64,000 nt of DNA. Origin: DAOUBP01 sp964474695 (GTDB lineage: Bacteria; Chloroflexota; Anaerolineae; CG2-30-64-16). This document shows positions 31,900 to 40,806 of this stretch, one piece after another. The stretch spans positions 124,001 to 188,000 of the forward strand of contig CAYYTK010000004.1 of NCBI GenBank assembly GCA_964474695.1, read 5' to 3'. The translations under genes and the position numbers were made by a program. Below the pieces are notes generated by a model that was given only the letters and a program-made list of their open reading frames with translations, was not told the DNA's origin and searched no databases. Each line of letters starts with the position of its first letter. Position 1 is the stretch's first letter.

Positions 31900-32823
31900 T
31901 CAAAGAATCCACGCCAAAAGCGCGGTCACAGTCACCAGGCTCAATAGTGACGTACTGAGCACGATACTGGCCACCAAATTGGGCTCCACCTCGAATTGAC
32001 TGGCGATTATGCTGGCCATCACCGCAGTCGGTACGGCTGTCTCCACGACAGCGACCTGGCGCGGCAGCCCGCTCAATCCTAACGGGATCACCAAAGCAAT
32101 CGCCAGGACCGGCGCCAGCACGAGCCGCATGGCAGACGCCACACCGATGATGCGCCAATGGTGGCGCGTCAACGGCATGGCAGCCAATTGCATCCCTAGC
32201 ACCGCCAGCATGGTCGGCACCGCGGCCCGGCTCAGCGATTCCAGGCCTCGCCAAATCGGCAGAGGCGTCTGCCAGCCGAACTGATGGATGGCCAGGCCCA
32301 AGATCACGGCATAGAAGGCCGGGTTGCGAAGCACGGACCGTACGGCCTGCCGCACGCTGGCCTGCCCGCGGGCCGCAGCACTGCCGCGGGCTGCGATGTA
32401 CACGCCGAACGAGTTGACCAGTATATTATCGGTGACGTAGCAAATGACCGCCAGCGTTAGCCCGGCCTGGCCGAACGCGTATTCGTTGACCGACAAACCA
32501 TAATTACCGGAGTTGCAGAACAACACTCCCAGAGCGAAGGCGCTGCTGGTAGACGCAGGGAGCTTGAGCCTGTTCGCCATCCAGTACACCAACGGCAACA
32601 TGATCAAGAAAGACAGCGCCTTCAACAACATGAGCCGGCCCAATAACTCGGAAGCCAGCGTGGTGTTGGCCAGCGACACCAAGGCCAGCGCGGGACTGAA
32701 CAGATAGAACACGGCCTGAGACAGGGGACGCGGGTTGATTCCTAGAGATCGCGCCAGCAAAAACGCCAGGCCGGCGATCAGCACCAACGGCAGCAAGACC
32801 GTGCTGAAAATGTTCAGAAACAT
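31900..32823 (-). CDS. AEC-family (auxin efflux carrier-like) transporter
   Basis: 307 aa, about ten hydrophobic helices in two five-helix halves; NSGNYGLSVNEYAFG in the first half and GIQLAAMPL-type and ETAVPTAVMASIIASQFEVEPN in the second are the unwound crossover segments typical of AEC/BASS-fold carriers. The family exports organic anions; the substrate is unknown. Second gene of a minus-strand run starting with the HEAT protein (27-nt gap). Confidence 0.88.
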   Translation of the reverse strand: MFLNIFSTVLLPLVLIAGLAFLLARSLGINPRPLSQAVFYLFSPALALVSLANTTLASELLGRLMLLKALSFLIMLPLVYWMANRLKLPASTSSAFALGVLFCNSGNYGLSVNEYAFGQAGLTLAVICYVTDNILVNSFGVYIAARGSAAARGQASVRQAVRSVLRNPAFYAVILGLAIHQFGWQTPLPIWRGLESLSRAAVPTMLAVLGMQLAAMPLTRHHWRIIGVASAMRLVLAPVLAIALVIPLGLSGLPRQVAVVETAVPTAVMASIIASQFEVEPNLVASIVLSTSLLSLVTVTALLAWIL

Positions 32824-32850
32824 CTACCGGCATTCCCGATCGACCCGGCC

Positions 32851-34056
32851 TCAGTCCAGGTCACCGCTCACATCGTCCCAGTCTTCCTCGTCCCAATCCT
32901 CCTCGTCCAGGTCGATGATGTCGTCGTCATCCTCCGAGCCGAAGCCGGCATCGTTCCCGAACAGCTCATCCTCGTAAAGATCGGTCAGCTCGTCAGCGTC
33001 TTCATCGTCGGAATCGGCCTCATCCTCCCAATCGTCGCCGAGCTCATCGTCCTCCAGATCGTCCCGCTGCCAGGCTCCGTCCGCCTCATCGCCGCCGCTG
33101 TGCCCATGACGCGACCGAACGGCCGCGTCGTCCACCAGGGTCGTTTCAAATTGCTGGCTGCCGAAAGCCAACTCCTCCAACGCGTCCTCGGCCGCCTGGG
33201 CCAACGCCTCATCCGGGCCGCCTAACAGCGCCAGCAATGCCCGGCGGGCAGCGGGCCCGCCGATCTTGCCCAGCGCCACTGCGGCCGCTTCACGCACCGT
33301 GCTGTCGGGATCATCAAGCCGCCCGATCAAAGGCTGCACCGCCTGGCGCAGGCCCATCTCCCCGGCAGCAAGAGCGGATTCGAAACGCATGGCCGGCCGC
33401 TGGTTGTGCAGTTCGGCCAACACGAAACGCGCCCAACGGCTGTCCGCGCTCCGCCCCATCGCATAGATCGCGCTCTGGCGCATCAACTCGCTTTCGTCGT
33501 CATAAGCACTGCGGATCATATCAGGCACGGCCGAGAGGCCGCTGCAAGCAAGGCTCTCCAGCGCTCGACGGCGCACCGCAACCGGCTCAGCGTACCGCTC
33601 CCACGCGGCAAAAAGCGCGGCTTCAGCCTCTCTCGCCGGTGCATCGGCGATCTCGCCGAGGACGCCGAGCAGCACATAGCGGCCCAACGACAGTGCGGCC
33701 ACCGCGCGTACATCTTCAGCCGGGTCGTGGCTAAGCAGATCGATCAACGGCCGCACCAGATTGACCTTGTCATCTTCCCACAGACCTTCGATGGCCAGCT
33801 TGCGAATCTGCGGATCACTGTCATTCAGACAAGAGCGCAGGATGGCGTGAAAATTCAGATGGATGTTCGCTTCGGCCTGTTCGACCATGGCGGAGAGCAA
33901 GTCCAGCCGCCGGGCTGGAGCCAGGGCATCCCACCGGGCACGGAATGTCGCCACCTCGCCGCGCGCCAGGTCCGAAAGCTCGGTCAGATTAATAGTCTGC
34001 AGCGATCGGCTCTCGTCGGCCAACACATCCAGCAACGCAATCAAGTTCTCAGACAT
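32851..34056 (-). CDS. HEAT-repeat protein with acidic tail
   Basis: 401 aa. Residues 60-300 are HEAT/PBS-lyase-type helical repeats (SDPQIRKLAIEGLWEDD, DPAEDVRAVAALSLGRYVL, DPDSTVREAAAVALGKIGG). The last ~90 residues are almost entirely Asp and Glu (EDDELGDDWEDEADSDDED), a strongly acidic tail likely to bind basic partners or metal. No signal peptide. The LysM/zinc-ribbon gene lies just upstream (7-nt gap). Function unknown; similar proteins are usual in Chloroflexota. Confidence 0.82.
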   Translation of the reverse strand: MSENLIALLDVLADESRSLQTINLTELSDLARGEVATFRARWDALAPARRLDLLSAMVEQAEANIHLNFHAILRSCLNDSDPQIRKLAIEGLWEDDKVNLVRPLIDLLSHDPAEDVRAVAALSLGRYVLLGVLGEIADAPAREAEAALFAAWERYAEPVAVRRRALESLACSGLSAVPDMIRSAYDDESELMRQSAIYAMGRSADSRWARFVLAELHNQRPAMRFESALAAGEMGLRQAVQPLIGRLDDPDSTVREAAAVALGKIGGPAARRALLALLGGPDEALAQAAEDALEELAFGSQQFETTLVDDAAVRSRHGHSGGDEADGAWQRDDLEDDELGDDWEDEADSDDEDADELTDLYEDELFGNDAGFGSEDDDDIIDLDEEDWDEEDWDDVSGDLD

Positions 34057-34063
34057 GGCTTGC

Positions 34064-35278
34064 TCAATTCCAATAGAATACCAACGACTGACTGTCAGGG
34101 CTGAGCGGTATCGCCAGCTCTCCCCCCTGGCCGTCGGTCGTCACTTGAACGGCACGCACACGCCAGGTGTACTTCCGCGCAGGCTGATCCGCCTTACCCC
34201 ACAGCCAAGGCGGCACCTGGCTGCCGGTAGTCTTCCAAAACCAACTATGCTCACGCGCGACGCCCTGTTCCACCCAGGTAACGATCACCTGATACTGGCT
34301 GTCAACCGCCATGCCATCTACAGGCTGCCACATCAAGATGATTTCAGTGTTCTCGCCCGAATAACTTGCCTCATTGCCCGGGCTCAGCAGCACCGGTGCA
34401 GCCAACTGCGGCTGCGGCGTGGGACTGGGGGGCACAGGCGTTGCCGTGGCGCGCGGCGCCGCCGTGGCCGTGGGAGCCACGGTCGCGCCGGAGGCGGGGA
34501 TGATCAGTTCCTGGCCGATGCTCAGCGTCGAGCCGCCGGTGAGGCCGTTCGCGGCCGCCAACTGCTGCCAGGTGATGCCGAAAAGCGCAGCAATGCTCGA
34601 TAGGGTGTCGCCCGCTCTGACGCGATAGGTTGTCGCACCGCTTGCGGTCGACCTGGTGGCGGTCGGCGTTGCAGTCGGCGGCCGCAGCGTTGCCGTGGGC
34701 AACGGCGTCGGCGTGGCGGCCAGCGTTGCAGTCGGCGCGGCTGTGGCTGTTGCGGCGGGCATGGGCACGGTTGGGGTCACTACGTCCCCGGCAGGTGTCG
34801 GCGTCCCCAACTGCTCCGCTGTTGCCGGGATGGTATCCGTGGGCAGCGGCCTGGTGGCAGCCGGCGTCTCGGTGACCAGCGCCACCACTTGCACCAGCGT
34901 CGGGGTTGGCATCGCGGCCTCGCCGGCCGTGGTCGGGGTGGCCGAAGGTACATTGACCGGGCCGAGCACCTGCACCCAACCGGATACGCGGTCACGCAGC
35001 GCCTGAACTTCACTGACCGCCTGGGCAATAGGGAGTTTGTCCAGCATCCACAGGCTCGCCAGGATGGCAACTGCCAGGCCAACCGCCCACCATCCCCAGC
35101 GCGGCCCGGCCGGCCGCACGTTACGCCCGCAGTGCGGGCAGACCGTCAAGCCGAGCGGAACCGATTTGAGGCACCTGGCACAGCGCACTGCGCCCGCGTG
35201 CCGGCGCTGACGCGCACCGCATTCGGGACAAAGTACAGCGCCCTGATTCAGCGGCGCGCCGCAACGTCTACAATCCAT
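34064..35278 (-). CDS. Zinc-ribbon membrane protein with extracellular LysM domain
   Basis: 404 aa. The N-terminus has two zinc ribbons (CRRCGAPLNQGAVLCPECG and CARCLKSVPLGLTVCPHCG), then a membrane helix (residues 60-78), a Thr/Pro/Ala-rich linker, a LysM domain (YRVRAGDTLSSIAALFGITW...LSIGQELIIP) and a C-terminal fibronectin-like domain (PVLLSPGNEASYSGENTEIILMW). The cytoplasmic zinc ribbon plus external peptidoglycan-binding module suggests an envelope sensor or anchor. It is upstream of the HEAT protein gene and 33 nt after rseP on the same strand. Confidence 0.82.
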   Translation of the reverse strand: MDCRRCGAPLNQGAVLCPECGARQRRHAGAVRCARCLKSVPLGLTVCPHCGRNVRPAGPRWGWWAVGLAVAILASLWMLDKLPIAQAVSEVQALRDRVSGWVQVLGPVNVPSATPTTAGEAAMPTPTLVQVVALVTETPAATRPLPTDTIPATAEQLGTPTPAGDVVTPTVPMPAATATAAPTATLAATPTPLPTATLRPPTATPTATRSTASGATTYRVRAGDTLSSIAALFGITWQQLAAANGLTGGSTLSIGQELIIPASGATVAPTATAAPRATATPVPPSPTPQPQLAAPVLLSPGNEASYSGENTEIILMWQPVDGMAVDSQYQVIVTWVEQGVAREHSWFWKTTGSQVPPWLWGKADQPARKYTWRVRAVQVTTDGQGGELAIPLSPDSQSLVFYWN

Positions 35279-35311
35279 GCACTTATACCTCTATCGCTGG
35301 TCGACCGATGG

Positions 35312-36406
35312 TCAACGAATCCCCAACCCAGGAAATGTGCCGTTGATAACCGCGGCGATCTCACGCACGCTCAACAGTGTCACCAGCGCCAGCAACAACC
35401 CAAAGCCAATCAGATGCACCAAACCCTCGTGCGCCGGCTCAATGCGGCGGCGGCGAATCGCCTCCAGCACAACAAAGACCAGGCGACCGCCATCCAGCGC
35501 TGGCAAAGGCAGGAGGTTCGTCACACCAAGCGCCGTGCTGAGAAGGGCAATGAACTGAATCAGGATCGCAAAGGAGCCCTGGTTGTTGGCCTCACGAACG
35601 ACGCTGCCGGTGAGGACCGCAATACCCACCGGCCCCACGAACCCCGCATCACTGAGCGGCTTGCCTTCTCGGATCAGGGTCGCCGGGATCTTGAAAGTCT
35701 CATAAACGATGCCCCAAGTTTGGGACACACCCAGGCCCGCAGCCTCCCAGAGCGTCGCGGACCGCAATGACGCCGTCAAATACACACCCAACTTGCCTTG
35801 CCCCGTTTCGTTTGCCCGCGGGGTGATGGTGATGACCAACGTCTGACCGGCGCCTCCGGACCGTTCGCCGCGCACAATCGTGTAGGCTATGGGCTGGCCC
35901 GCCCGAGACTCAGTGTAGCTGGTTAAGTCGGTGTTGCTCTTGAGCGGAACGCCATCGACTGCAATGAAGCGATCGCCGGCAAGGATGCCTGCCTCGGCAG
36001 CCGCGGAATCCTCCACCACCTTGTCGACAACAGTTGCGGGCCGGCTCGTGTCAATGACCCCCTGCATCAAAGCGAGCGCGGCAAATAACACGATCGCCAG
36101 CGCCAAATTCATCAGGGGACCAGCCAGCAGCGTCGCTGCCCGCCCCAGGCGCGAGGCGGCAGCGAAGCTGCCAGGGTCGGTCGGGTCATCTTCGCCCCGC
36201 ATGCGTGCAAAGCCGCCAAAAGGAATCGCGTTAATGGAATAGATGGTGCCATCACGTTCGAACAGCTTGATCAAACGCGGGGGGTAGCCAAGGCCGAATT
36301 CCTCCACGATGATGCCGCTGCGCTTGGCCGCGATCAGATGCCCCAACTCATGCACGAACACCAACAAACCCATCACCACAACGAACGATATAACCGTCAA
36401 CATCAC
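35312..36406 (-). CDS. rseP: Site-2 protease RseP family
   Basis: 364 aa. Zinc motif HELGH (residues 19-23) in the first membrane helix, GGFARMRGEDDPTDPGSF, one PDZ domain (about residues 120-190, DSAAAEAGILAGDRFIAVDG) and the second catalytic motif LPLPALDGGRL (Asp ligand). It cleaves membrane-embedded substrates such as anti-sigma factors, so it could act on the anti-sigma protein at 19649. A single PDZ is usual in this branch. It follows the isopentenyl phosphate kinase gene after about 145 nt. Confidence 0.93.
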   Translation of the reverse strand: MMLTVISFVVVMGLLVFVHELGHLIAAKRSGIIVEEFGLGYPPRLIKLFERDGTIYSINAIPFGGFARMRGEDDPTDPGSFAAASRLGRAATLLAGPLMNLALAIVLFAALALMQGVIDTSRPATVVDKVVEDSAAAEAGILAGDRFIAVDGVPLKSNTDLTSYTESRAGQPIAYTIVRGERSGGAGQTLVITITPRANETGQGKLGVYLTASLRSATLWEAAGLGVSQTWGIVYETFKIPATLIREGKPLSDAGFVGPVGIAVLTGSVVREANNQGSFAILIQFIALLSTALGVTNLLPLPALDGGRLVFVVLEAIRRRRIEPAHEGLVHLIGFGLLLALVTLLSVREIAAVINGTFPGLGIR

Positions 36407-36552
36407 TGATAACCTCGCTAACCTCTCACTCGCCGCGGCGGGTGCACTGCCCGGCAGGCCGACCGCGGGTAATCATTATAATCTGCACAAGAATAACCTG
36501 CAAACCCCTCGATCTCAGCAGCGCTCATTCCAAATCCGGCAAGCCGTCTCGA

Positions 36553-37380
36553 TCAAGCCGCCGGCCTGGTCGCGATCAGGGTGCCGGCCGGCAGCGCAGG
36601 ATCGATCAAGACGTCGTGCACCAGGCCAGGTGTGAGCCCTGACACGATCCGGACGCCACGCAGCGACGGCGTCGCCGCGACCAACGCCAGCATCTCTTGA
36701 ACCTTGGCCACCATGCCGCCCGTTACGTCAACACCGCGCGAGCCACCCAACGCCTGGCTGAGATCGGGCAGCATGTCCGGATAGATCTCCGAGATCACCT
36801 GGGCTGGCAGCCCGCTGGCCGGATCAGCGTTGAGGACGCCGGCCACCTCGCCCACCAGGATCACGCGTTCAGGCCGTAATCTGGGCGCCAGCCAGCCGAA
36901 AATCTGCTCGGTGGATACGATGGTGCCGCCGCGCACGTCATCCAGCGCGACATCGCCACACACCAACGGCACCAGACCATGCTCCAGGCCGGCAACCACT
37001 GGACGCTCATCCATGCCCGCCAGTTCCCCATCATGACAGAGCGCCGAAGCGGAAGGCTGGACGCCCAGTGCCGGCAAGCCGGCCTCCCACAACGCGTCCA
37101 GCACCAGGCGATTCAGCTCCGCAGCGCTGCGCGCAGTCTCGGCGTAGCCGCGCCACTCCTCGGTGGTGCGCACCCCCGCCCGCGTCCCGTAGCGGCTGGC
37201 GGTCACATGCCCGAAAGAGCCGCTGCCGTGCCCCAACAGGAGCCGCAGGTCCGGCCGCTGCCGCCAGGCCGCGGCGATTTCGGCTGCCAGTCGCGCCAAC
37301 ACGTCTGCGCGCAACGCCCGGGGTCGCGTCTTGTCGGTCAGCAGCGACCCGCCCAGCTTCAAAAACACCAGTTCAGCCAC
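36553..37380 (-). CDS. ipk: Isopentenyl phosphate kinase
   Basis: 275 aa, amino-acid-kinase fold. LVFLKLGGSLLTDK at the N-terminus, the diagnostic GHGSGSFGH near residues 50-58 whose last His recognises the phosphate of isopentenyl phosphate, QPSAS, and VDVTGGMVAKVQEML with the conserved Lys. The enzyme phosphorylates isopentenyl phosphate to isopentenyl diphosphate, the last step of archaeal-type mevalonate pathways; it is rare in bacteria but known in Chloroflexota. GTG start with GGAG 8 nt upstream. It directly follows the AcnX small subunit gene (44-nt gap). Confidence 0.9.
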   Translation of the reverse strand: MAELVFLKLGGSLLTDKTRPRALRADVLARLAAEIAAAWRQRPDLRLLLGHGSGSFGHVTASRYGTRAGVRTTEEWRGYAETARSAAELNRLVLDALWEAGLPALGVQPSASALCHDGELAGMDERPVVAGLEHGLVPLVCGDVALDDVRGGTIVSTEQIFGWLAPRLRPERVILVGEVAGVLNADPASGLPAQVISEIYPDMLPDLSQALGGSRGVDVTGGMVAKVQEMLALVAATPSLRGVRIVSGLTPGLVHDVLIDPALPAGTLIATRPAA

Positions 37381-37424
37381 GAACACACTCCGCGGAACGG
37401 ACCAACCAAACCTGAGGATCCGGC

Positions 37425-37841
37425 CTACCGCGCCGTGACGGTCACGGTCCCGTCTTCCACCGTGACCCAGTCGCCATCGCGAATCAAGCTGATGTCGATC
37501 TGATCCACCATCGGGATGTCGGCAATGATCGCACCTACGGCCACGATCGCCTCACTGTCGGCGTTTACGATCGCTGCCGGTCCGCGACCGCTGCGTGCCA
37601 GCCGCAAGATGGTATACGATCCGACCGTACTCCCTTTGCCGGTGGGAAATACCAGGACCGTGCCCGCCACCGACCGGCCCTGCAGCGGATGCCCCGGCTC
37701 CAACACGAGGCCGGTGTCGGGGTCCACGCCACCCAGGAACCCGATCGGGGCGGTCGACACCAGCGCCGGCCCCTCGCCGCGGCCGGACTTGATGACACGT
37801 CCTTGCTGGATGTGACCTTGCCGGACAAACGCTTCTGACAT
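37425..37841 (-). CDS. AcnX small subunit (DUF126), probable phosphomevalonate dehydratase
   Basis: 138 aa. Swivel domain of the AcnX family: QGRVIKSGRGEGPALVSTAPIGFLGGVDP, HPLQGRSVAGTVLVFPTGKGSTVGSYTILRL (with the conserved GKGS active-site serine) and VAVGAIIADIPMVDQID. It pairs with the large subunit at 5976-7280. Together they would dehydrate mevalonate 5-phosphate to anhydromevalonate phosphate. Adjacency to isopentenyl phosphate kinase supports this over a hydroxyproline role. ATG at 37841 is 9 nt after GGAGGT; a longer frame to 37910 enters the palindromic spacer. Confidence 0.87.
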   Translation of the reverse strand: MSEAFVRQGHIQQGRVIKSGRGEGPALVSTAPIGFLGGVDPDTGLVLEPGHPLQGRSVAGTVLVFPTGKGSTVGSYTILRLARSGRGPAAIVNADSEAIVAVGAIIADIPMVDQIDISLIRDGDWVTVEDGTVTVTAR

Positions 37842-37881
37842 TCGATCCGCACCTCCCATGATGCTGTCGCGCCGGTCAGTA

Positions 37882-37988
37882 GGACAATCCGCTGGATTGT
37901 CCGGGCGCAATCCAGCGGATTGCGTTACGGGGCTGCAATCCGCCGGATTGCGTTACGGGGCTGCAATCCGGCGGATTGCGTTACGGGG
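37882..37988. repeat. Array of four palindromes with 28-bp period
   Basis: GGACAATCC-GCT-GGATTGTCC (37882-37902), then three copies of GCAATCC-NNN-GGATTGC (starting 37907, 37935 and 37963, 28 bp apart), each followed by GTTACGGGG. The last GTTACGGGG contains the selA stop codon (minus strand). Not a CRISPR: the units are contiguous, without spacers. Confidence 0.9.
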
Positions 37989-39375
37989 CGCACAGCACGG
38001 CTTCTACAACTGCGCTCAACAGCGTCTCGTCCTCGTCTGGCGCCACCGTCCGCAGGTCGAGCAGCAGTTGATGGCCTGCAATGCGCGCAATCACGGGCGG
38101 CGCGCCGCGGCGCAGGCGTTCCGACAATGCATCAAGCGCAGATGTCGACAGTGCAACCGCCCAACTCGGCAACACCTCTCCGGGCAGCGAGCCGCCTCCC
38201 ACCGTGCTTTCGGCGGAGACCACGGTCGCCGCCACTCCCTGCCCTTGCAAAGCCTCGACCAATTGCGCCGCGCGGGCGGCCAGTGCGTCCAGCGGGGCCG
38301 CGATCATGCGCCACACCGGTATCTCACGCTCGGCCTCGCCGCGGACGTAGTGGAGCAGCGTGGCTTGCAGGGCGGCCAGGGTGCCCTTGTCCACCCGCAA
38401 CGCGCGCGTCAAGGGGTGCCGGCGCAGTTGAGCGACCAACGCCTCGCGCCCCACGATGAGTCCGGCTTGCGGCCCACCCAATAACTTATCGCCCGAAAAA
38501 GTCACCAGGTCCGCGCCGGCCGCTACGCTTTGCTGCACGGTTGGCTCGGCAGCCAGGCCGAAACGTGCGGTATCCAGCAGGGTGCCGCTGCCCAGGTCAT
38601 CGAGGACAGGCGCCCCGGCCCCACGCCCCAGCGCCACCATATCGCCCAGCGGCACCTCGGCAGTGAAGCCGATTTGTTTGAAATTCGACGAGTGCACGCG
38701 CAGCAGCAGGGCCGTCTCAGGGGTTAATGCGGCCTCGAAATCGCGCAGATGGGTTCGATTGGTGGTGCCCACTTCCACCAGGCGCGCGCCGCTCTGCCGC
38801 AGCACATCGGGGATGCGGAACCCTCCGCCGATCTCCACCAACTGGCCCCGCGAGATAGTCACCTCGCGGCCGCGGGCCAGGGCCGACAAGGCCAGAAAAA
38901 CGGCGCCCGCGTTGTTGTTGACCACCAGCGCAGCCTCAGCGCCGGTCAGTTTACACAACAATGCCTCGGCATGAACGTAGCGCGACCCGCGTTCGCCGGC
39001 ATCGAGATCATACTCCAAATTGCTGTACCCGGAGGCTACCGCATCCATGGCCTGCCGCGCCATCCGGCTGAGCGGCGCCCGGCCCAGGTTGGTGTGAATA
39101 ATGACGCCGGTGGCATTGATGACGGGATGGAGTGTGCCGCGGGCGGCTCCCTCCAGTTGGCGCGCCGCATCCTCGGCCAAGGCGTCCAGCGCAAGCGCCG
39201 GATCGCCGGCCGCGAGGGCCTCACGCGCCCGGGCCAAGACCGCGCGCGCCGCCTCCACGGTAAGCGCCCGGCCGTACCTGGCCCCTGCGTTCACCAGGCT
39301 TGGATGGGCCAGCAAGCGTTCCACGCTGGGCAACTGCCGTCGTCGATCCTGAGGTGTGAATTCAGGCTTTTCCAT
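37981..39375 (-). CDS. selA: L-seryl-tRNA(Sec) selenium transferase
   Basis: 464 aa, full length. Typical SelA N-terminus (QDRRRQLPSVERLLAHPSLV), HPVINATGVIIHTNLGRAPLS, EYDLDAGERGSR and TFSGDKLLGGPQAGLIVGR, where the Lys binds PLP. It converts Ser-tRNA(Sec) to Sec-tRNA(Sec) using selenophosphate, so the organism decodes UGA as selenocysteine. selB, selC and selD are not in the window. The rhodanese at 4283-4738 is a probable client. Gene order on this strand is selA, AcnX small subunit, IPK, rseP. Confidence 0.95.
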   Translation of the reverse strand: MEKPEFTPQDRRRQLPSVERLLAHPSLVNAGARYGRALTVEAARAVLARAREALAAGDPALALDALAEDAARQLEGAARGTLHPVINATGVIIHTNLGRAPLSRMARQAMDAVASGYSNLEYDLDAGERGSRYVHAEALLCKLTGAEAALVVNNNAGAVFLALSALARGREVTISRGQLVEIGGGFRIPDVLRQSGARLVEVGTTNRTHLRDFEAALTPETALLLRVHSSNFKQIGFTAEVPLGDMVALGRGAGAPVLDDLGSGTLLDTARFGLAAEPTVQQSVAAGADLVTFSGDKLLGGPQAGLIVGREALVAQLRRHPLTRALRVDKGTLAALQATLLHYVRGEAEREIPVWRMIAAPLDALAARAAQLVEALQGQGVAATVVSAESTVGGGSLPGEVLPSWAVALSTSALDALSERLRRGAPPVIARIAGHQLLLDLRTVAPDEDETLLSAVVEAVLCAP

Positions 39376-39408
39376 CTCTGCACCTCTGCGCCCCCATCTT
39401 TAAGGGAA

Positions 39409-39439
39409 AGACCAGGCTTTCTCACGAAAAACCTGGTCT
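39409..39439. repeat. Imperfect palindrome, AAACCTGGT family
   Basis: AGACCAGG...TTTCT, a short loop, then AAAAACCTGGTCT, upstream of selA. A degenerate member of the family at 50480 and 52484. Confidence 0.6.
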
Positions 39440-39474
39440 CAGCTCGCATCACAACTTCCATCATCGCTGTCACA

Positions 39475-39548
<74 letters not shown>

Positions 39549-39664
39549 AGACGCGGTCCTGCAACACAGGCCAACGTTGCAGGCTGCATTATATGTCCTG
39601 GAGCGAGGTCTGTCAAAGGTGCACTGCCGCAGTGCAAAATGACCTCTCCCTGCTATTTGCCTAC

Positions 39665-39693
39665 TTGGCGCTTTTGACGCCCTGGTATATAAT
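39665..39693 (+). promoter_or_regulatory. Promoter of the ABC importer-hydrogenase operon
   Basis: TTGGCG (39665-39670), 17-bp spacer, TATAAT (39688-39693). It is the only strong promoter seen before the chain of overlapping genes from 39799 to 46472. Confidence 0.7.
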
Positions 39694-39798
39694 CTAGAGG
39701 TCTTGTACCATGAGACACGATCCGCCTGTCCAGATGTCCTGGCCGAAGCCATGCGGCCGCCGCCAGGTCGACATTTATCCTTCGGGCCCTTCCGAGGT

Positions 39799-40806
39799 AT
39801 GCGATTGAGATTTGGGACGGAACGCCGCGCCAGCCGAACCACAGGAACGCTTCTCGCGATGCTAACTATCGGCCTGCTGTTAGTGTCCAGTTGCGTGCCG
39901 CTGCCGCCCTCCGCTCCCGCCCCTGCAGGCGTCGCCACGTCGCCGCCGCTCTCCGCCGAGAAACTCATCATCTATGCGCCTGCGACCCCATCCTCCATAC
40001 CCATTATCCTGGCCGCGCGACAGATGGAAGATGCCGAGGTGGTGATCTTCGAAAACCACACGCAGGCTAACGCCCAATTCCTGCGCGGCGATGTCGATAT
40101 CCTGGTGACCGGGCTTTCGGTCGGCGTTGACATGTTCAAGAACGGCGCGCCCGTCCAGGTAGTCAACTCGTACGTTGCCGGCTTGACCTACCTGGTGACC
40201 TACGGCAAGAGAATCGAGCGTTTCGCTGACCTCAAAGGGCAAGAAGTGTATCTCCCCTTCGAAGGCTCCCCGATCGAAGAAGTCACCCGGTTTTTCGTCG
40301 AGAAGGAAGGGCTGGTGTGGAAGACGGACATCATGCCCGTCTACTCGCCTTTCACCTCTTCGGTGGCATTGTTGAAGCAGGGCAAAGCCGTCGCCGTGGC
40401 ATTGCCCGAGCCATCCGTGTCGTTGATTGAAAACCAGCCCGATCTGTACATCTCATTGAATTATCGAGCGTTGTGGGATGCGGCCACCGGATCCAGCGTC
40501 GGATATCCCCAAGTGGCCCCCTTTGTGAGGCAAGATTGGGCCGCCGCGCACTCCGATAGCATCGCCCGTTTCAATGACGCCGTAGCGGCCGCTGTAATAG
40601 CCATCCAGCAGGATCCGGCGGCGGCAGTGGCGGATTCCCAGGCAGCGCTCGGGTTGCCGGCGTCGGTCTTGCAGGCAGCGTTGCAGCGGACCGACTTCGC
40701 GTTCAGCAGCGGCGATGCGCTGCTAGAGTCGGTCACGGGATACTACCGGATCATAGGCAAGCAGCTTGAGAAGTTCGACGCGTTTTTCTACCACAGCCCG
40801 CAATAA
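39799..40806 (+). CDS. NitT/TauT-type ABC importer, substrate-binding lipoprotein
   Basis: 335 aa from ATG 39799 (TTG 39805 fits the GAGGT ribosome site better; frames further upstream to 39703 add an unlikely extension). Lipobox LLVSSC. The mature part is a type II periplasmic-binding fold of the SsuA/ThiY group: DADVVIF-like strand, LRGDVDILVTGLSVGVDMF, RFADLKGQEVYLPFEGSPIEEVTRFF. The ligand is unknown (sulfonate, nitrate and pyrimidine relatives exist). The permease gene overlaps its end by 41 nt. Confidence 0.82.
   Translation: MRLRFGTERRASRTTGTLLAMLTIGLLLVSSCVPLPPSAPAPAGVATSPPLSAEKLIIYAPATPSSIPIILAARQMEDAEVVIFENHTQANAQFLRGDVDILVTGLSVGVDMFKNGAPVQVVNSYVAGLTYLVTYGKRIERFADLKGQEVYLPFEGSPIEEVTRFFVEKEGLVWKTDIMPVYSPFTSSVALLKQGKAVAVALPEPSVSLIENQPDLYISLNYRALWDAATGSSVGYPQVAPFVRQDWAAAHSDSIARFNDAVAAAVIAIQQDPAAAVADSQAALGLPASVLQAALQRTDFAFSSGDALLESVTGYYRIIGKQLEKFDAFFYHSPQ

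Noticed and set aside
37882..37988. Looks like a short CRISPR array
   Set aside because: The repeats are contiguous, with only conserved sequence between palindromes; there are no unique spacers and no cas genes.
39674..39693. TTGACG as -35 box for the ABC-hydrogenase promoter
   Set aside because: It lies only 8 bp from TATAAT; TTGGCG at 39665 has the correct 17-bp spacing.
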